Shown: positions 1-6,344 of the stretch, in pieces
Layout of the letters: each line of letters starts with the position of its first letter
How positions within the stretch are numbered: position 1 is the stretch's first letter
Source: Paraclostridium ghonii
GTDB lineage: Bacteria > Bacillota > Clostridia > Peptostreptococcales > Peptostreptococcaceae
Length of the DNA stretch: 14,773 bases
Assembly: GCF_023653455.1 (NCBI RefSeq)
Contig: NZ_JAKEDR010000078.1
Coordinates: 1 to 14,773, forward strand
Direction: 5' to 3'
Position numbers and translations under genes: made by a program
Notes under the pieces: generated by a model
The model's input: only the letters and a program-made list of their open reading frames with translations
The model's database searches: none
Told to the model about the DNA's origin: nothing

Positions 1-316
1 GAGGAGTATCTTTATTTATCAAGTCTAAATTTTTTGTATTTAATATATAATTACCTTTATAATTTATAATATTTACATCTTCATATAGTGTAGTTAAAAT
101 CTCACTTAAAAGGTCCTTATTTATATTCTTTTGATATATCAAATAAAAATACCCTTTTAAATTTTTAATCTTATCTTCTTTAAGTTCAATTATATATTTT
201 TGATCGTTCCAAACTACAACTTGTTGATTTTCTTTTACAATGTCATCTTCTTTAAATTTGTATAAGTTAATTTTTTTCCCTATTTGACTTTCAAAAAACT
301 CTATTAAATCCCTCAA
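1..316 (-). CDS. Partial N-terminus of an unrecognised protein, possibly a PucR/CdaR-like regulator (runs off left edge)
   Basis: A minus-strand reading frame stays open for 105 codons from position 316 to the window edge. It starts with TTG at 316-314, seven bases after GAGG in a GAGGTGAG ribosome site (320-327). The 105 visible codons contain no ATG, so the TTG start is well supported. The protein begins (M)RDLIEFFESQIGKKINLYKF and is rich in Lys, Glu, Ile and Asn; no catalytic motif or membrane span is visible. It follows the sugar ABC ATPase gene on the same strand, separated by a terminator hairpin. In clostridia I recall a PucR/CdaR-like helix-turn-helix regulator beside msmX/ugpC, and this N-terminus would fit one, but the diagnostic C-terminal domain is outside the window. 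That a gene is here is fairly sure; the family is a guess. Confidence 0.6.
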   Translation of the reverse strand, partial: MRDLIEFFESQIGKKINLYKFKEDDIVKENQQVVVWNDQKYIIELKEDKIKNLKGYFYLIYQKNINKDLLSEILTTLYEDVNIINYKGNYILNTKNLDLINKDTP

Positions 317-357
317 TATCTCACCTCTTAGTTTATCTAATGTATTTATTTTATTAT

Positions 358-405
358 AAAACAAAAGCTGGGAAACTAAAATATACTCTTAGTTTCTCAG
401 CTTTT
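358..405 (-). terminator. Intrinsic terminator after the sugar ABC ATPase gene
   Basis: A 16-bp stem with one G-U pair has arms at 363-378 and 390-405 and an 11-base loop. On the minus strand it ends in TTTTGTTTT. It begins 9 bases past the ABC ATPase stop codon, so it ends that transcript and separates it from the TTG-started gene. The plus-strand side is also T-rich, but no plus gene runs into it. Confidence 0.85.
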
Positions 406-414
406 AATAATTTA

Positions 415-1524
415 TTATTTTATTGCATTAGTATTATCTTTATCAAATAAATGAACTTTGTTTTTATCTAGAGCTAATTTTAAATTTTGCCCGTACTTAA
501 CATTATATCTTGAATCAAATCTTGAAGTTATACTCTTGCCTCCAACATTTAAGTATGCATATACTTCTGCTCCCATAAGCTCACTTATTTCTACTGTAGC
601 ATTAAACATTGTATCTTGGCTGTTATCTATAAATATATCTTCTATATGAATATCTTCTGGTCTTATACCTAATACAACTTCTTTACCTATATAACCATTT
701 TTCTTTAATATATCCGATTTTGGTTTATCTAAAGCTACTTTAAAATCCTTAGCTTTTGCATAAACAGTACTATTTTCTTCAGATATAGTACAATCTATTA
801 AGTTCATCTGAGGAGCTCCTATAAATCCTGCAACGAACATGTTAACTGGATTGTCATATATATGTTGAGGAGTATCTATTTGTTGAATAACTCCATCTTT
901 CATTATAACTATTCTATCTGCCATAGTCATAGCTTCAACTTGGTCATGTGTTACATATATAAATGTTGTTCCAAGTTTCTTGTGTAACTTTGTAATTTCT
1001 GTTCTCATAGCTGTTCTAAGCTTAGCATCTAGATTTGATAAAGGTTCATCCATTAAGAATACCTTAGGATTTCTTACTATTGCTCTACCTAAAGCAACCC
1101 TTTGTCTTTGTCCTCCAGATAATGCTTTTGGTTTTCTATCTAAAACTTTTTCTATGTCTAATATTCTTGCAGCTTCCTTAACTTTTACATCTATTTCTGC
1201 TTTTGGAATCTTTCTTAATTTAAGTGCAAATGCCATATTTTCATATACACTTAGATGTGGATATAATGCATAGTTTTGGAAAACCATCGCTATATCTCTA
1301 TCTTTTGGAGCTACATCATTTACTAGTTTTTCTCCTATGTATAGTTCCCCCGAACTTACTTCTTCAAGACCAGCTATCATTCTTAAAGTTGTAGATTTCC
1401 CACATCCAGATGGTCCTACTAAAACAACAAACTCTTTATCTTTTATATTTATATTTACATCTTTTACTGCTTCATATCCATTATCGTATGATTTACCTAT
1501 ATTTTTTAAAATTACCTCTGCCAT
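415..1524 (-). CDS. ugpC: Multiple-sugar ABC importer ATP-binding subunit (MsmX/UgpC/MalK type)
   Basis: This is the cytoplasmic ATPase that powers carbohydrate ABC importers. Proteins of the MsmX type are often shared by several permeases encoded elsewhere, which fits the absence of any permease or binding-protein gene beside it. The 369 residues match the MalK/MsmX length. The nucleotide-binding domain shows Walker A GPSGCGKST (37-45), Q-loop Gln83, signature LSGGQ (135-139), Walker B VFLMDE (155-160), a D-loop (SNLDA) and H-loop His193. The C-terminal part (from about 240) is the TOBE/regulatory domain with the usual IRPEDI motif. The ribosome site GGGGGAG lies 6 bases before the ATG. The gene has its own promoter region with a cre-like CcpA site and a palindrome, and ends at a strong terminator. 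The ATPase family is certain; the exact sugar set is not readable, and msmX would be an equally valid symbol. Confidence 0.95.
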   Translation of the reverse strand: MAEVILKNIGKSYDNGYEAVKDVNINIKDKEFVVLVGPSGCGKSTTLRMIAGLEEVSSGELYIGEKLVNDVAPKDRDIAMVFQNYALYPHLSVYENMAFALKLRKIPKAEIDVKVKEAARILDIEKVLDRKPKALSGGQRQRVALGRAIVRNPKVFLMDEPLSNLDAKLRTAMRTEITKLHKKLGTTFIYVTHDQVEAMTMADRIVIMKDGVIQQIDTPQHIYDNPVNMFVAGFIGAPQMNLIDCTISEENSTVYAKAKDFKVALDKPKSDILKKNGYIGKEVVLGIRPEDIHIEDIFIDNSQDTMFNATVEISELMGAEVYAYLNVGGKSITSRFDSRYNVKYGQNLKLALDKNKVHLFDKDNTNAIK

Positions 1525-1538
1525 TTTTAATCTCCCCC

Positions 1539-1559
1539 AAACTATATTTAATATAGTTT
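1539..1559. repeat. Perfect inverted repeat between promoter and ribosome site of the ABC ATPase gene
   Basis: AAACTATAT (1539-1547) and ATATAGTTT (1551-1559) are perfect complements around a 3-base centre. The element lies between the predicted -10 and the GGGGGAG ribosome site, so it falls at the transcript start or in the 5' leader. It could be a repressor operator or a short RNA hairpin. Nothing in the sequence names the binder. Confidence 0.5.
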
Positions 1560-1560
1560 A

Positions 1561-1589
1561 AGTATATATTAAAAACGTTTTCATATATA
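1561..1589 (-). promoter_or_regulatory. Predicted promoter with a cre (CcpA) site for the ABC ATPase gene
   Basis: On the minus strand a TATACT -10 (1561-1566) stands 17 bases from a poor -35 (ATATAT, 1584-1589). The spacer contains TGAAAACGTTTTTA (1570-1583), which differs at one position from the cre consensus TGWAANCGNTNWCA. A cre between -35 and -10 would be expected to repress when preferred sugars are present. This fits a shared sugar-import ATPase. The weak -35 leaves the exact promoter uncertain; the cre match is the firmer part. Confidence 0.6.
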
Positions 1590-1634
1590 TGGTCATATTA
1601 TCCAAATAATTTTATTCAATTTGCACAATAATCC

Positions 1635-1970
1635 CTATTTATAATCTTCATACACTGACGATGCCAAAATTTTGTTTATTTTATTCATCATTGATGTAAA
1701 TTTATATTCGCACTCTACATAATTATTTAAATCTTTATTACTAGATATGCTTCTCTTTAAATCTTGCGATAATTTCAAAGTTTTACTATCTACTTTTTCA
1801 CCACTTATTTTTTTTGATTTTATGTCCATCTCAAGTTTTCTGTGATTATTTAAGATTGATTCATAATTTGGATTAGATTTAATAATTTTCATATACTTTT
1901 TAAAATCTTTATATTCCTTACTGTCCTTTATATCACTTGCAAGTTTTGTAGTACTTTCATAAACCCCCAT
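1635..1970 (-). CDS. YlbF/YmcA-family (Com_YlbF) helical protein
   Basis: The 111 residues are almost wholly charged helix, rich in Lys, Asp, Ser and Asn, with no membrane span. The pattern (short helices around DSKEYKDFKKYMKIIKSNP, then NNHRKLEMDI) is that of the YlbF/YmcA family. In Bacillus subtilis YlbF and YmcA form, with YaaT, the RicAFT complex that steers RNase Y cleavage of mRNAs and affects competence, sporulation and biofilm formation. The gene has an ideal AGGAGG (1977-1982) six bases before ATG. It lies directly downstream of the RNase J gene, separated only by a terminator whose U-tract touches this ribosome site, so it has no room for a promoter of its own. Family placement is by pattern recognition and good but not certain; a link with mRNA processing is inference from homologues and context. 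Confidence 0.75.
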   Translation of the reverse strand: MGVYESTTKLASDIKDSKEYKDFKKYMKIIKSNPNYESILNNHRKLEMDIKSKKISGEKVDSKTLKLSQDLKRSISSNKDLNNYVECEYKFTSMMNKINKILASSVYEDYK

Positions 1971-1982
1971 ATTTTTCCTCCT

Positions 1983-2020
1983 AAAAAAAAGATTGAATAT
2001 AATATATTATATTCAATCTT
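1983..2020 (-). terminator. Intrinsic terminator after RNase J, abutting the next ribosome site
   Basis: A perfect 15-bp stem (arms 1989-2003 and 2006-2020) has only two bases between its arms. On the minus strand it is followed by eight T residues (1983-1990), the first two of which pair within the stem. It begins 6 bases after the RNase J stop codon. The U-tract runs straight into the AGGAGG of the YlbF-family gene, so that gene can only be expressed by read-through or from a start inside rnj. Confidence 0.9.
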
Positions 2021-2026
2021 CTTATT

Positions 2027-3706
2027 TTATACCTCCATTATAATAGGAAGTATCATAGGATTTCTCTTAGTTCTTTGATATAAGTACTCTTTTAAGTTAT
2101 CCTTTATATTATTTTTTAAGTAAGCCCACTCTTTTATGTGACTTTGTTCGCAAGCTATTAAAACATTCTTTATAACAGTTTTAGCTCCATCCATTAAATC
2201 TTCAGACTCTCTTACGTATACAAATCCTCTAGATATTATGTCTGGTCCTGCTAAAACTTTTCCATCTTCCTTAGATATTGTAACTACAACTATCATTAAT
2301 CCATCTTCTGATAAATGTTTTCTATCTCTTAGAACTATATTTCCAACATCTCCAACACCAAGTCCATCAACTAATACATTTCCAGTTTGTACATGTGATG
2401 CAATCTTAGCTGAGTTTTTATCTAATTCTAAAACTTCACCTGTTTTCATTACAAATATATTTTGACTTGGCATACCTAAATCTTCTGCTACCTCTGCATG
2501 TTTCTTTAACATTCTAAACTCACCATGAGCAGGCATGAAAAACTTAGGAGCTACTAATCTGTGCATTAATTTTAATTCTTCTTGTCTAGCGTGACCAGAA
2601 ACGTGTATATCTGCTGCATCATCATACACAACTTCTGCACCTTTTTCAAATAAGCAATTTACAACTTTAGAAATAAGTTTTTCATTTCCTGGTATTGGAT
2701 GTGCTGATATTATTACTAAATCACCCTGTCTTATTTCTACTTTTTTATGTTCAGCTGATGCCATTCTAGCAAGTGCTGACATAGGTTCTCCCTGAGATCC
2801 AGTTGTTATTATAACTAATTCATTATCTTCATATCTATGAATATCGTTTAAATCTATTATAATTTCATCATCTATGTCGATATACCCTAATTCTCTTGCT
2901 ACTGCCATAACATTGACCATAGATCTTCCTGAAACAGCAACTTTTCTTCCAAATTTTTGAGCTGCATTAACAATTTGTTGTAATCTGTGTATATTAGAAG
3001 CAAATGTAGCAACTATTATTCTACTGTTATTAGCTTTTGAAAATAATCCGTCTAATCCTGTTCCTACAGTTCTCTCTGATGGATTATATCCTGGTCTTTC
3101 AATATTTGTACTATCTGCAAGAAGTAATAATACACCTTTTTTACTTATTTCACATACTCTATGGAAATCCATTACTTCTCCATCTATAGGAGTTAGGTCT
3201 ATTTTAAAATCTCCTGTATGGAATATTATTCCTTGATCCGTATGAACTGCTATAGCACAAGCATCTGGTATACTATGATTTACTTTTAAGAATTCTACTT
3301 CAAAGTTTTTAAGGTTTATAACTTGACCTGGAGTTATAACATTTAAGTTAACATTATTTAATTTATGTTCTTTTAATTTTACTTGTATCAGTCCTACCGT
3401 TAACTTAGAAGCATATACTGGAACATTTATCTTTTTTAATACATATGGTAATGCCCCTATATGATCCTCATGGCCATGAGTTATAAATATTCCCTTAACT
3501 CTGTCCTTATTTTTTACTAAGTAAGTTACATCTGGTATAACTATATCTACCCCTAGCATCTCTTCTTCTGGAAAACTTAATCCTGAATCTATAACGATAA
3601 TCTCATCTTTATATTCAATAACAGTCATATTTTTCCCGATTTCATTTAGCCCTCCCAGAGCCATAACTTTTATCTTATTCAAACTCTTTTTGAACAATTG
3701 CATCAT
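2027..3706 (-). CDS. rnj: Ribonuclease J (metallo-beta-lactamase/beta-CASP RNase)
   Basis: RNase J degrades and matures RNA as a 5'-to-3' exonuclease and endonuclease in the cytoplasm. The 559 residues match the family length. The metallo-beta-lactamase part shows HGHEDH (77-82), His144 and HTGD (163-166). The beta-CASP part shows GSQGEP (303-308), HVSGHA (368-373) and PAHGE (392-396); a C-terminal domain follows. The start is ambiguous: the ribosome site AAGGAG is immediately followed by ATGATGCAATTG. The first ATG has no spacing and the second only three bases, whereas the TTG at 3697-3695 has a normal nine, so the protein may really be 556 residues. It is transcribed divergently from the YdjM-type gene, and I could not pick its promoter with confidence. 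Whether it corresponds to J1 or J2 cannot be told, so the neutral symbol rnj is used. Confidence 0.97.
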   Translation of the reverse strand: MMQLFKKSLNKIKVMALGGLNEIGKNMTVIEYKDEIIVIDSGLSFPEEEMLGVDIVIPDVTYLVKNKDRVKGIFITHGHEDHIGALPYVLKKINVPVYASKLTVGLIQVKLKEHKLNNVNLNVITPGQVINLKNFEVEFLKVNHSIPDACAIAVHTDQGIIFHTGDFKIDLTPIDGEVMDFHRVCEISKKGVLLLLADSTNIERPGYNPSERTVGTGLDGLFSKANNSRIIVATFASNIHRLQQIVNAAQKFGRKVAVSGRSMVNVMAVARELGYIDIDDEIIIDLNDIHRYEDNELVIITTGSQGEPMSALARMASAEHKKVEIRQGDLVIISAHPIPGNEKLISKVVNCLFEKGAEVVYDDAADIHVSGHARQEELKLMHRLVAPKFFMPAHGEFRMLKKHAEVAEDLGMPSQNIFVMKTGEVLELDKNSAKIASHVQTGNVLVDGLGVGDVGNIVLRDRKHLSEDGLMIVVVTISKEDGKVLAGPDIISRGFVYVRESEDLMDGAKTVIKNVLIACEQSHIKEWAYLKNNIKDNLKEYLYQRTKRNPMILPIIMEV

Positions 3707-3870
3707 CTCCTTTTGTCTCTATCTTTTCGCACTTTTAAATTTTACTCTTTAAACGTTTCATATCGAACATATAATAATATCAAATCACGCACGCTTTACC
3801 AGTTATTATAATTGTATCACAAGTTGAACTATATTTTAAGACATATTTAAAATACAATTACCGTATTGTT

Positions 3871-3899
3871 TTGACAAAATATAATTATTTTGTTATCCT
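3871..3899 (+). promoter_or_regulatory. Sigma-A promoter of the YdjM-type hydrolase gene
   Basis: TTGACA (3871-3876), a 17-base spacer and TATCCT (3894-3899) with an upstream TG (TGTTATCCT) make a near-ideal extended -10 promoter. It is the only plus-strand promoter needed in the window. Two palindromic elements overlap it. Confidence 0.75.
3875..3892. promoter_or_regulatory. Palindromic element 1, in the promoter spacer (possible operator)
   Basis: CAAAATATAATTATTTTG has 7-bp perfect arms and fills the space between -35 and -10 of the plus-strand promoter. The same sequence with one T fewer recurs 25 bases downstream. Position and repetition suggest a dimeric repressor site. It does not match a Fur box or cre. 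Confidence 0.5.
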
Positions 3900-3919
3900 C
3901 AAAATATAATATTTTGAGG
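3897..3919. promoter_or_regulatory. Palindromic element 2, from -10 to ribosome site (possible operator or RNA hairpin)
   Basis: An 11-bp perfect palindrome around one base (centre 3908) contains CAAAATATAATATTTTG (3900-3916), the second copy of element 1. It overlaps the end of the -10 hexamer on the left. On the right its arm ends inside the GAGGAGG ribosome site (3916-3922). It could act as an operator on DNA or hide the ribosome site in RNA. Confidence 0.55.
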
Positions 3920-3927
3920 AGGTTATA

Positions 3928-4665
3928 ATGCGTGGTAAAACTCACTTCACTATAGGTATATTAGCTTCACTTCAAGCTTCTATACTATTTAATAAGCCTC
4001 TTTCTCTAGTGAATATTGGAATTTGCTCACTATTTTCAATTTTACCTGATTTGGACACTTCAAACTCAATTATATCTAATACAATTTTAAATCATAATAC
4101 ATCTAAAAAAATTTATAAATTTATTGTTTATACCTTAGATATATTGATTTTTTTAACCTCTTTAAAAATAAATGAAGACTTTTTTGTAAGCTCAGTCATA
4201 ACATTTATAGTAATACTAATATTAGAAGCTAAGATAAACCATGGATTTTTAAGGAAGCTATTTTTATCTCTAATATTCATACTTTTAGCAATTTGTGTTT
4301 ACTTAGCTAATGGTAAATTCTATTTTATTTTGTTTATTATAGTTTTAGCTTCTTTCCCTTGGTTAAAACATAGGAAACTATCCCATAGTATTTTAGCAAT
4401 TTTAATAATTAGTTTTTTACTTAAACAAATTGAGCTATTAACTAATATATCAAATTTATGCTTTTTTGGGACTATTGGATATGCATCTCATTTGTTTTTA
4501 GGAGATTTATTTACAAAATCAGGAATACCAATTTTTTATCCTATTAGTGAAAAGAAATTTTCTATTGGATTTTTAAGAGTTGGAGGGCATTTAAGTAATA
4601 TATTAGAAATTCTTTTTATATTAATACTAATATTATGTATATTAGTAACTATAGCAAAATTTTAA
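3928..4665 (+). CDS. YdjM-type (DUF457) membrane-bound predicted metal-dependent hydrolase
   Basis: The 245-residue protein belongs by motif to the YdjM/DUF457 family of small membrane proteins with a predicted phospholipase-C-like metal site. Substrate is unknown. Visible family motifs are TH (5-6), LPDLD (39-43), HRKLSH (148-153) and SHLFLGDLFT (187-196), which give a set of His and Asp residues suited to binding metal. Hydrophobic spans lie near 8-38, 64-80, 86-100, 110-127, 131-143, 155-167 and 222-242. GAGGAGG (3916-3922) is five bases before ATG. This is the only plus-strand gene, divergent from RNase J and convergent with fur, so it is its own transcription unit. Its promoter carries two palindromes. 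In Escherichia coli ydjM is LexA-regulated, but no LexA-type box was recognised here. Family call is good; function is unknown. Confidence 0.85.
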   Translation: MRGKTHFTIGILASLQASILFNKPLSLVNIGICSLFSILPDLDTSNSIISNTILNHNTSKKIYKFIVYTLDILIFLTSLKINEDFFVSSVITFIVILILEAKINHGFLRKLFLSLIFILLAICVYLANGKFYFILFIIVLASFPWLKHRKLSHSILAILIISFLLKQIELLTNISNLCFFGTIGYASHLFLGDLFTKSGIPIFYPISEKKFSIGFLRVGGHLSNILEILFILILILCILVTIAKF

Positions 4666-4681
4666 GCCCCAATAAGGGGCT
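4665..4681. terminator. Hairpin between convergent YdjM-type gene and fur
   Basis: AGCCCC (4665-4670) pairs with GGGGCT (4676-4681) across a 5-base loop. On the minus strand, the fur side, it is followed by TAAAATTTT, a modest U-rich tail. On the plus strand no T-run follows. It overlaps the last base of the YdjM-type stop codon and lies 6 bases past the fur stop. It most likely ends fur transcription, and perhaps both weakly. Confidence 0.6.
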
Positions 4682-4686
4682 CATCT

Positions 4687-5121
4687 CTACTTACAGGCTT
4701 CGCACAAACCGTAAAATTTAAGATCGTGATCTATTATGCTAAAGTTGTATAAATTTTGTATTTCCATTTCTATAGAATCTAGTAAATCTTCTTTTACCTC
4801 TATTATCTTCCCACAGCTTTTACATATTAAATGATGATGATTGTGTGCATCAGAATTATCTAAATCAATTTCATATCTTATGCATCCATCGTCTAAATTT
4901 AATTTGGCAATTGCACCTACTTCATCTAGCAATTGCATTGTTCTATAAACTGTGGCAAGTCCTATTTCTGGACAATCAACTCTTACTAAGTCATATATTT
5001 CTTCACTACTTAAATGTTCATCCTTATGCTTTAATAACGTCTCTACAATAGCTCTTCTTTGAGGAGTTATCTTAAATCCTGTTTCCTTTAGCTTTTCCTT
5101 TAATATCTCCATTTGATTCAT
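4687..5121 (-). CDS. fur: Ferric uptake regulator Fur
   Basis: Fur is a dimeric metal-sensing repressor that shuts off iron-uptake genes when ferrous iron is plentiful. The 144 residues match the family. The N-terminal winged helix contains the start pattern TGFKITPQRRAIV (14-26) and recognition helix TVYRTM (57-62). The dimerisation domain has His93, the HHH cluster 95-97, and two structural zinc pairs, Cys100/Cys103 and Cys140/Cys143. The NHHHLIC stretch favours Fur over PerR or Zur, though metal specificity cannot be proved from sequence. The ribosome site GGTGG is ten bases before ATG. It has its own strong promoter with a Fur-box-like sequence near the transcript start, so autoregulation is likely. 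It is a single-gene unit between the cell-wall ligase terminator and a convergent neighbour. Confidence 0.93.
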   Translation of the reverse strand: MNQMEILKEKLKETGFKITPQRRAIVETLLKHKDEHLSSEEIYDLVRVDCPEIGLATVYRTMQLLDEVGAIAKLNLDDGCIRYEIDLDNSDAHNHHHLICKSCGKIIEVKEDLLDSIEMEIQNLYNFSIIDHDLKFYGLCEACK

Positions 5122-5143
5122 TGTATACTTACCACCTTCATTT

Positions 5144-5162
5144 TCAAATGATAATCTTTATT
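5144..5162. promoter_or_regulatory. Fur-box-like sequence upstream of fur
   Basis: TCAAATGATAATCTTTATT matches 14 of 19 positions of the classic Fur box GATAATGATAATCATTATC, including an uninterrupted ATGATAATC. It lies just downstream of the fur -10, where bound Fur would block transcription. Confidence 0.5.
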
Positions 5163-5166
5163 AATT

Positions 5167-5195
5167 ATTGTACTTCATTATTCTCATTTTGTCAA
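5167..5195 (-). promoter_or_regulatory. Sigma-A promoter of fur
   Basis: On the minus strand TTGACA (5190-5195), exactly 17 bases, then TACAAT (5167-5172). The -10 lies about 45 bases before the fur ATG. This is one of the two best promoters in the window. Confidence 0.85.
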
Positions 5196-5224
5196 TATAA
5201 CAACTATCTTCTCCTGAGATTAGT

Positions 5225-5257
5225 AAAAAAAGTAAAGGTTTGACCCTTTACTTTTTT
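5225..5257 (-). terminator. Intrinsic terminator after the LytR-CpsA-Psr gene
   Basis: A 13-bp stem (5226-5238 with 5245-5257) carries GTAAAGG/CCTTTAC at its core, flanked by an A-run and a T-run. On the minus strand it ends in seven T. It isolates the cell-wall ligase transcript from the fur promoter that follows. Its symmetry would let it work in both directions. Confidence 0.85.
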
Positions 5258-5289
5258 AATACCCAGATTTCACTAATTTAAAATAAATT

Positions 5290-6261
5290 TTACTTGTTAT
5301 AAATAAAACTATTCAAAACTTTTAAATTTTCTGTCTTATTCCATTTTACTACAAAGCTATTATCCTTTTTTAACCTTGCAGATTCTCTATATTCTGCAAC
5401 AGGAAACTCCATTTGATCTAACTCATAATTATATAATGATTTAGATGTCATAGCTAATGTAATTAATTTAGGTATAGGTATATCTACCTCTAAATAAGGC
5501 AACATTTCTTTTATAACTTTGGGATAACTCCTTACAGGGAGCTCTACTAGTTTGTTAGCTATACTTTTTAATACATATCTTTGTCTTTTATCTCTTTCAT
5601 ATACACTGTCAATTTGTCTTATTCTAGCATAAGCTAATGATTGATACCCATTTAATAATTGTTTTCCTTCAAATCTTATAAATTGTGGCTCTTCCCATTT
5701 ATTGTTTGCTACCTTAAAAGAGTTTACTATTATATCATTTAAATGCTCTATTTCATTCCTGCGTATGTCTACTTCAACTCCACCTAATGTGTCAACTAAA
5801 TCAATAAAAGAATTGAAGTTTACAGCAACATATCCATCTAGTTTTATTTTCAAATTTTTTTCAATAGTTTCTAATAGTAGCTTAGCTTTTCCATATGCAT
5901 ATGCATGTGTTAATTTTTCATGCCCATGCCCAGGAATATTTACTAACGTATCTCTTGCTAAAGATGTTAGTTTCAAACTTTTATTATCTTTGTCAATAGT
6001 AAGTATTATCATAGCGTCTGATCTACCTATTTTATCAAAATCACTTGAATCACTTCCTATTAATAATATATTAGATACAGTTTTGTTTTTGTCTTGATTT
6101 TTTAAATATGAATCTTCTTCTTTTAAACTAGTTTTAGTATTATTTACATTTGCTTTATACATAACTTTACTATAATTATTTAATGCATATATATTGCTTA
6201 CAGTAGATACAATTACAACAATCGCACTCAACACAATACAATACTTTTTAAATTTATTCAT
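5290..6261 (-). CDS. LytR-CpsA-Psr (LCP) family cell-wall glycopolymer ligase
   Basis: LCP enzymes move teichoic-acid-like or capsular polymers from a lipid carrier onto peptidoglycan at the outer face of the membrane. The 323 residues show a short basic N-terminus, one membrane span (about 8-27) and an extracellular LCP domain from about 62. Typical residues are LLIGSDS (66-72), the GRSDAMIILTID block (79-90) with Arg80 and Asp82, SLARDT (100-105), and the arginine signature YARIR (211-215) followed by YERDKRQR (221-228). This set marks an intact catalytic and polyprenyl-phosphate-binding site. The upstream ribosome site is only AAGGGG. It lies 83 bases after the YdcF-type gene with no intrinsic terminator between, so the two may be cotranscribed; a separate promoter could not be assigned. 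The polymer it handles is unknown. Confidence 0.93.
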   Translation of the reverse strand: MNKFKKYCIVLSAIVVIVSTVSNIYALNNYSKVMYKANVNNTKTSLKEEDSYLKNQDKNKTVSNILLIGSDSSDFDKIGRSDAMIILTIDKDNKSLKLTSLARDTLVNIPGHGHEKLTHAYAYGKAKLLLETIEKNLKIKLDGYVAVNFNSFIDLVDTLGGVEVDIRRNEIEHLNDIIVNSFKVANNKWEEPQFIRFEGKQLLNGYQSLAYARIRQIDSVYERDKRQRYVLKSIANKLVELPVRSYPKVIKEMLPYLEVDIPIPKLITLAMTSKSLYNYELDQMEFPVAEYRESARLKKDNSFVVKWNKTENLKVLNSFIYNK

Positions 6262-6286
6262 ATTTCATTACCCCTTATAATTTCAT

Positions 6287-6315
6287 AACTTTATTTTATC
6301 CATATAAATAAAGTT
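6287..6315. repeat. Inverted repeat in the leader before the LCP gene
   Basis: AACTTTATTT (6287-6296) pairs perfectly with AAATAAAGTT (6306-6315) around a 9-base loop. On the minus strand no U-tract follows, so it is not a convincing terminator for the YdcF-type gene. It may be a leader hairpin or operator. Confidence 0.4.
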
Positions 6316-6344
6316 AAATCTTTTTTTATAAATTTTAGATGTTA

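Noticed and set aside
3748..3762. cre-like AAACGTTT upstream of RNase J
   Set aside because: TGAAACGTTTAAAG lacks one base between the half-sites of the cre consensus, so only the short palindrome remains.
4687..5121. PerR or Zur instead of Fur
   Set aside because: The NHHHLIC histidine cluster and the Fur-box-like site favour Fur, though sequence alone does not exclude another metal.
5702..6097. 131-codon plus-strand open frame opposite the LCP gene
   Set aside because: The minus-strand frame carries full LCP motifs; the plus frame is serine/isoleucine-rich shadow sequence without a ribosome site.
6287..6315. Hairpin considered as a terminator for the YdcF-type gene
   Set aside because: No U-tract follows it on the minus strand; kept only as a repeat.
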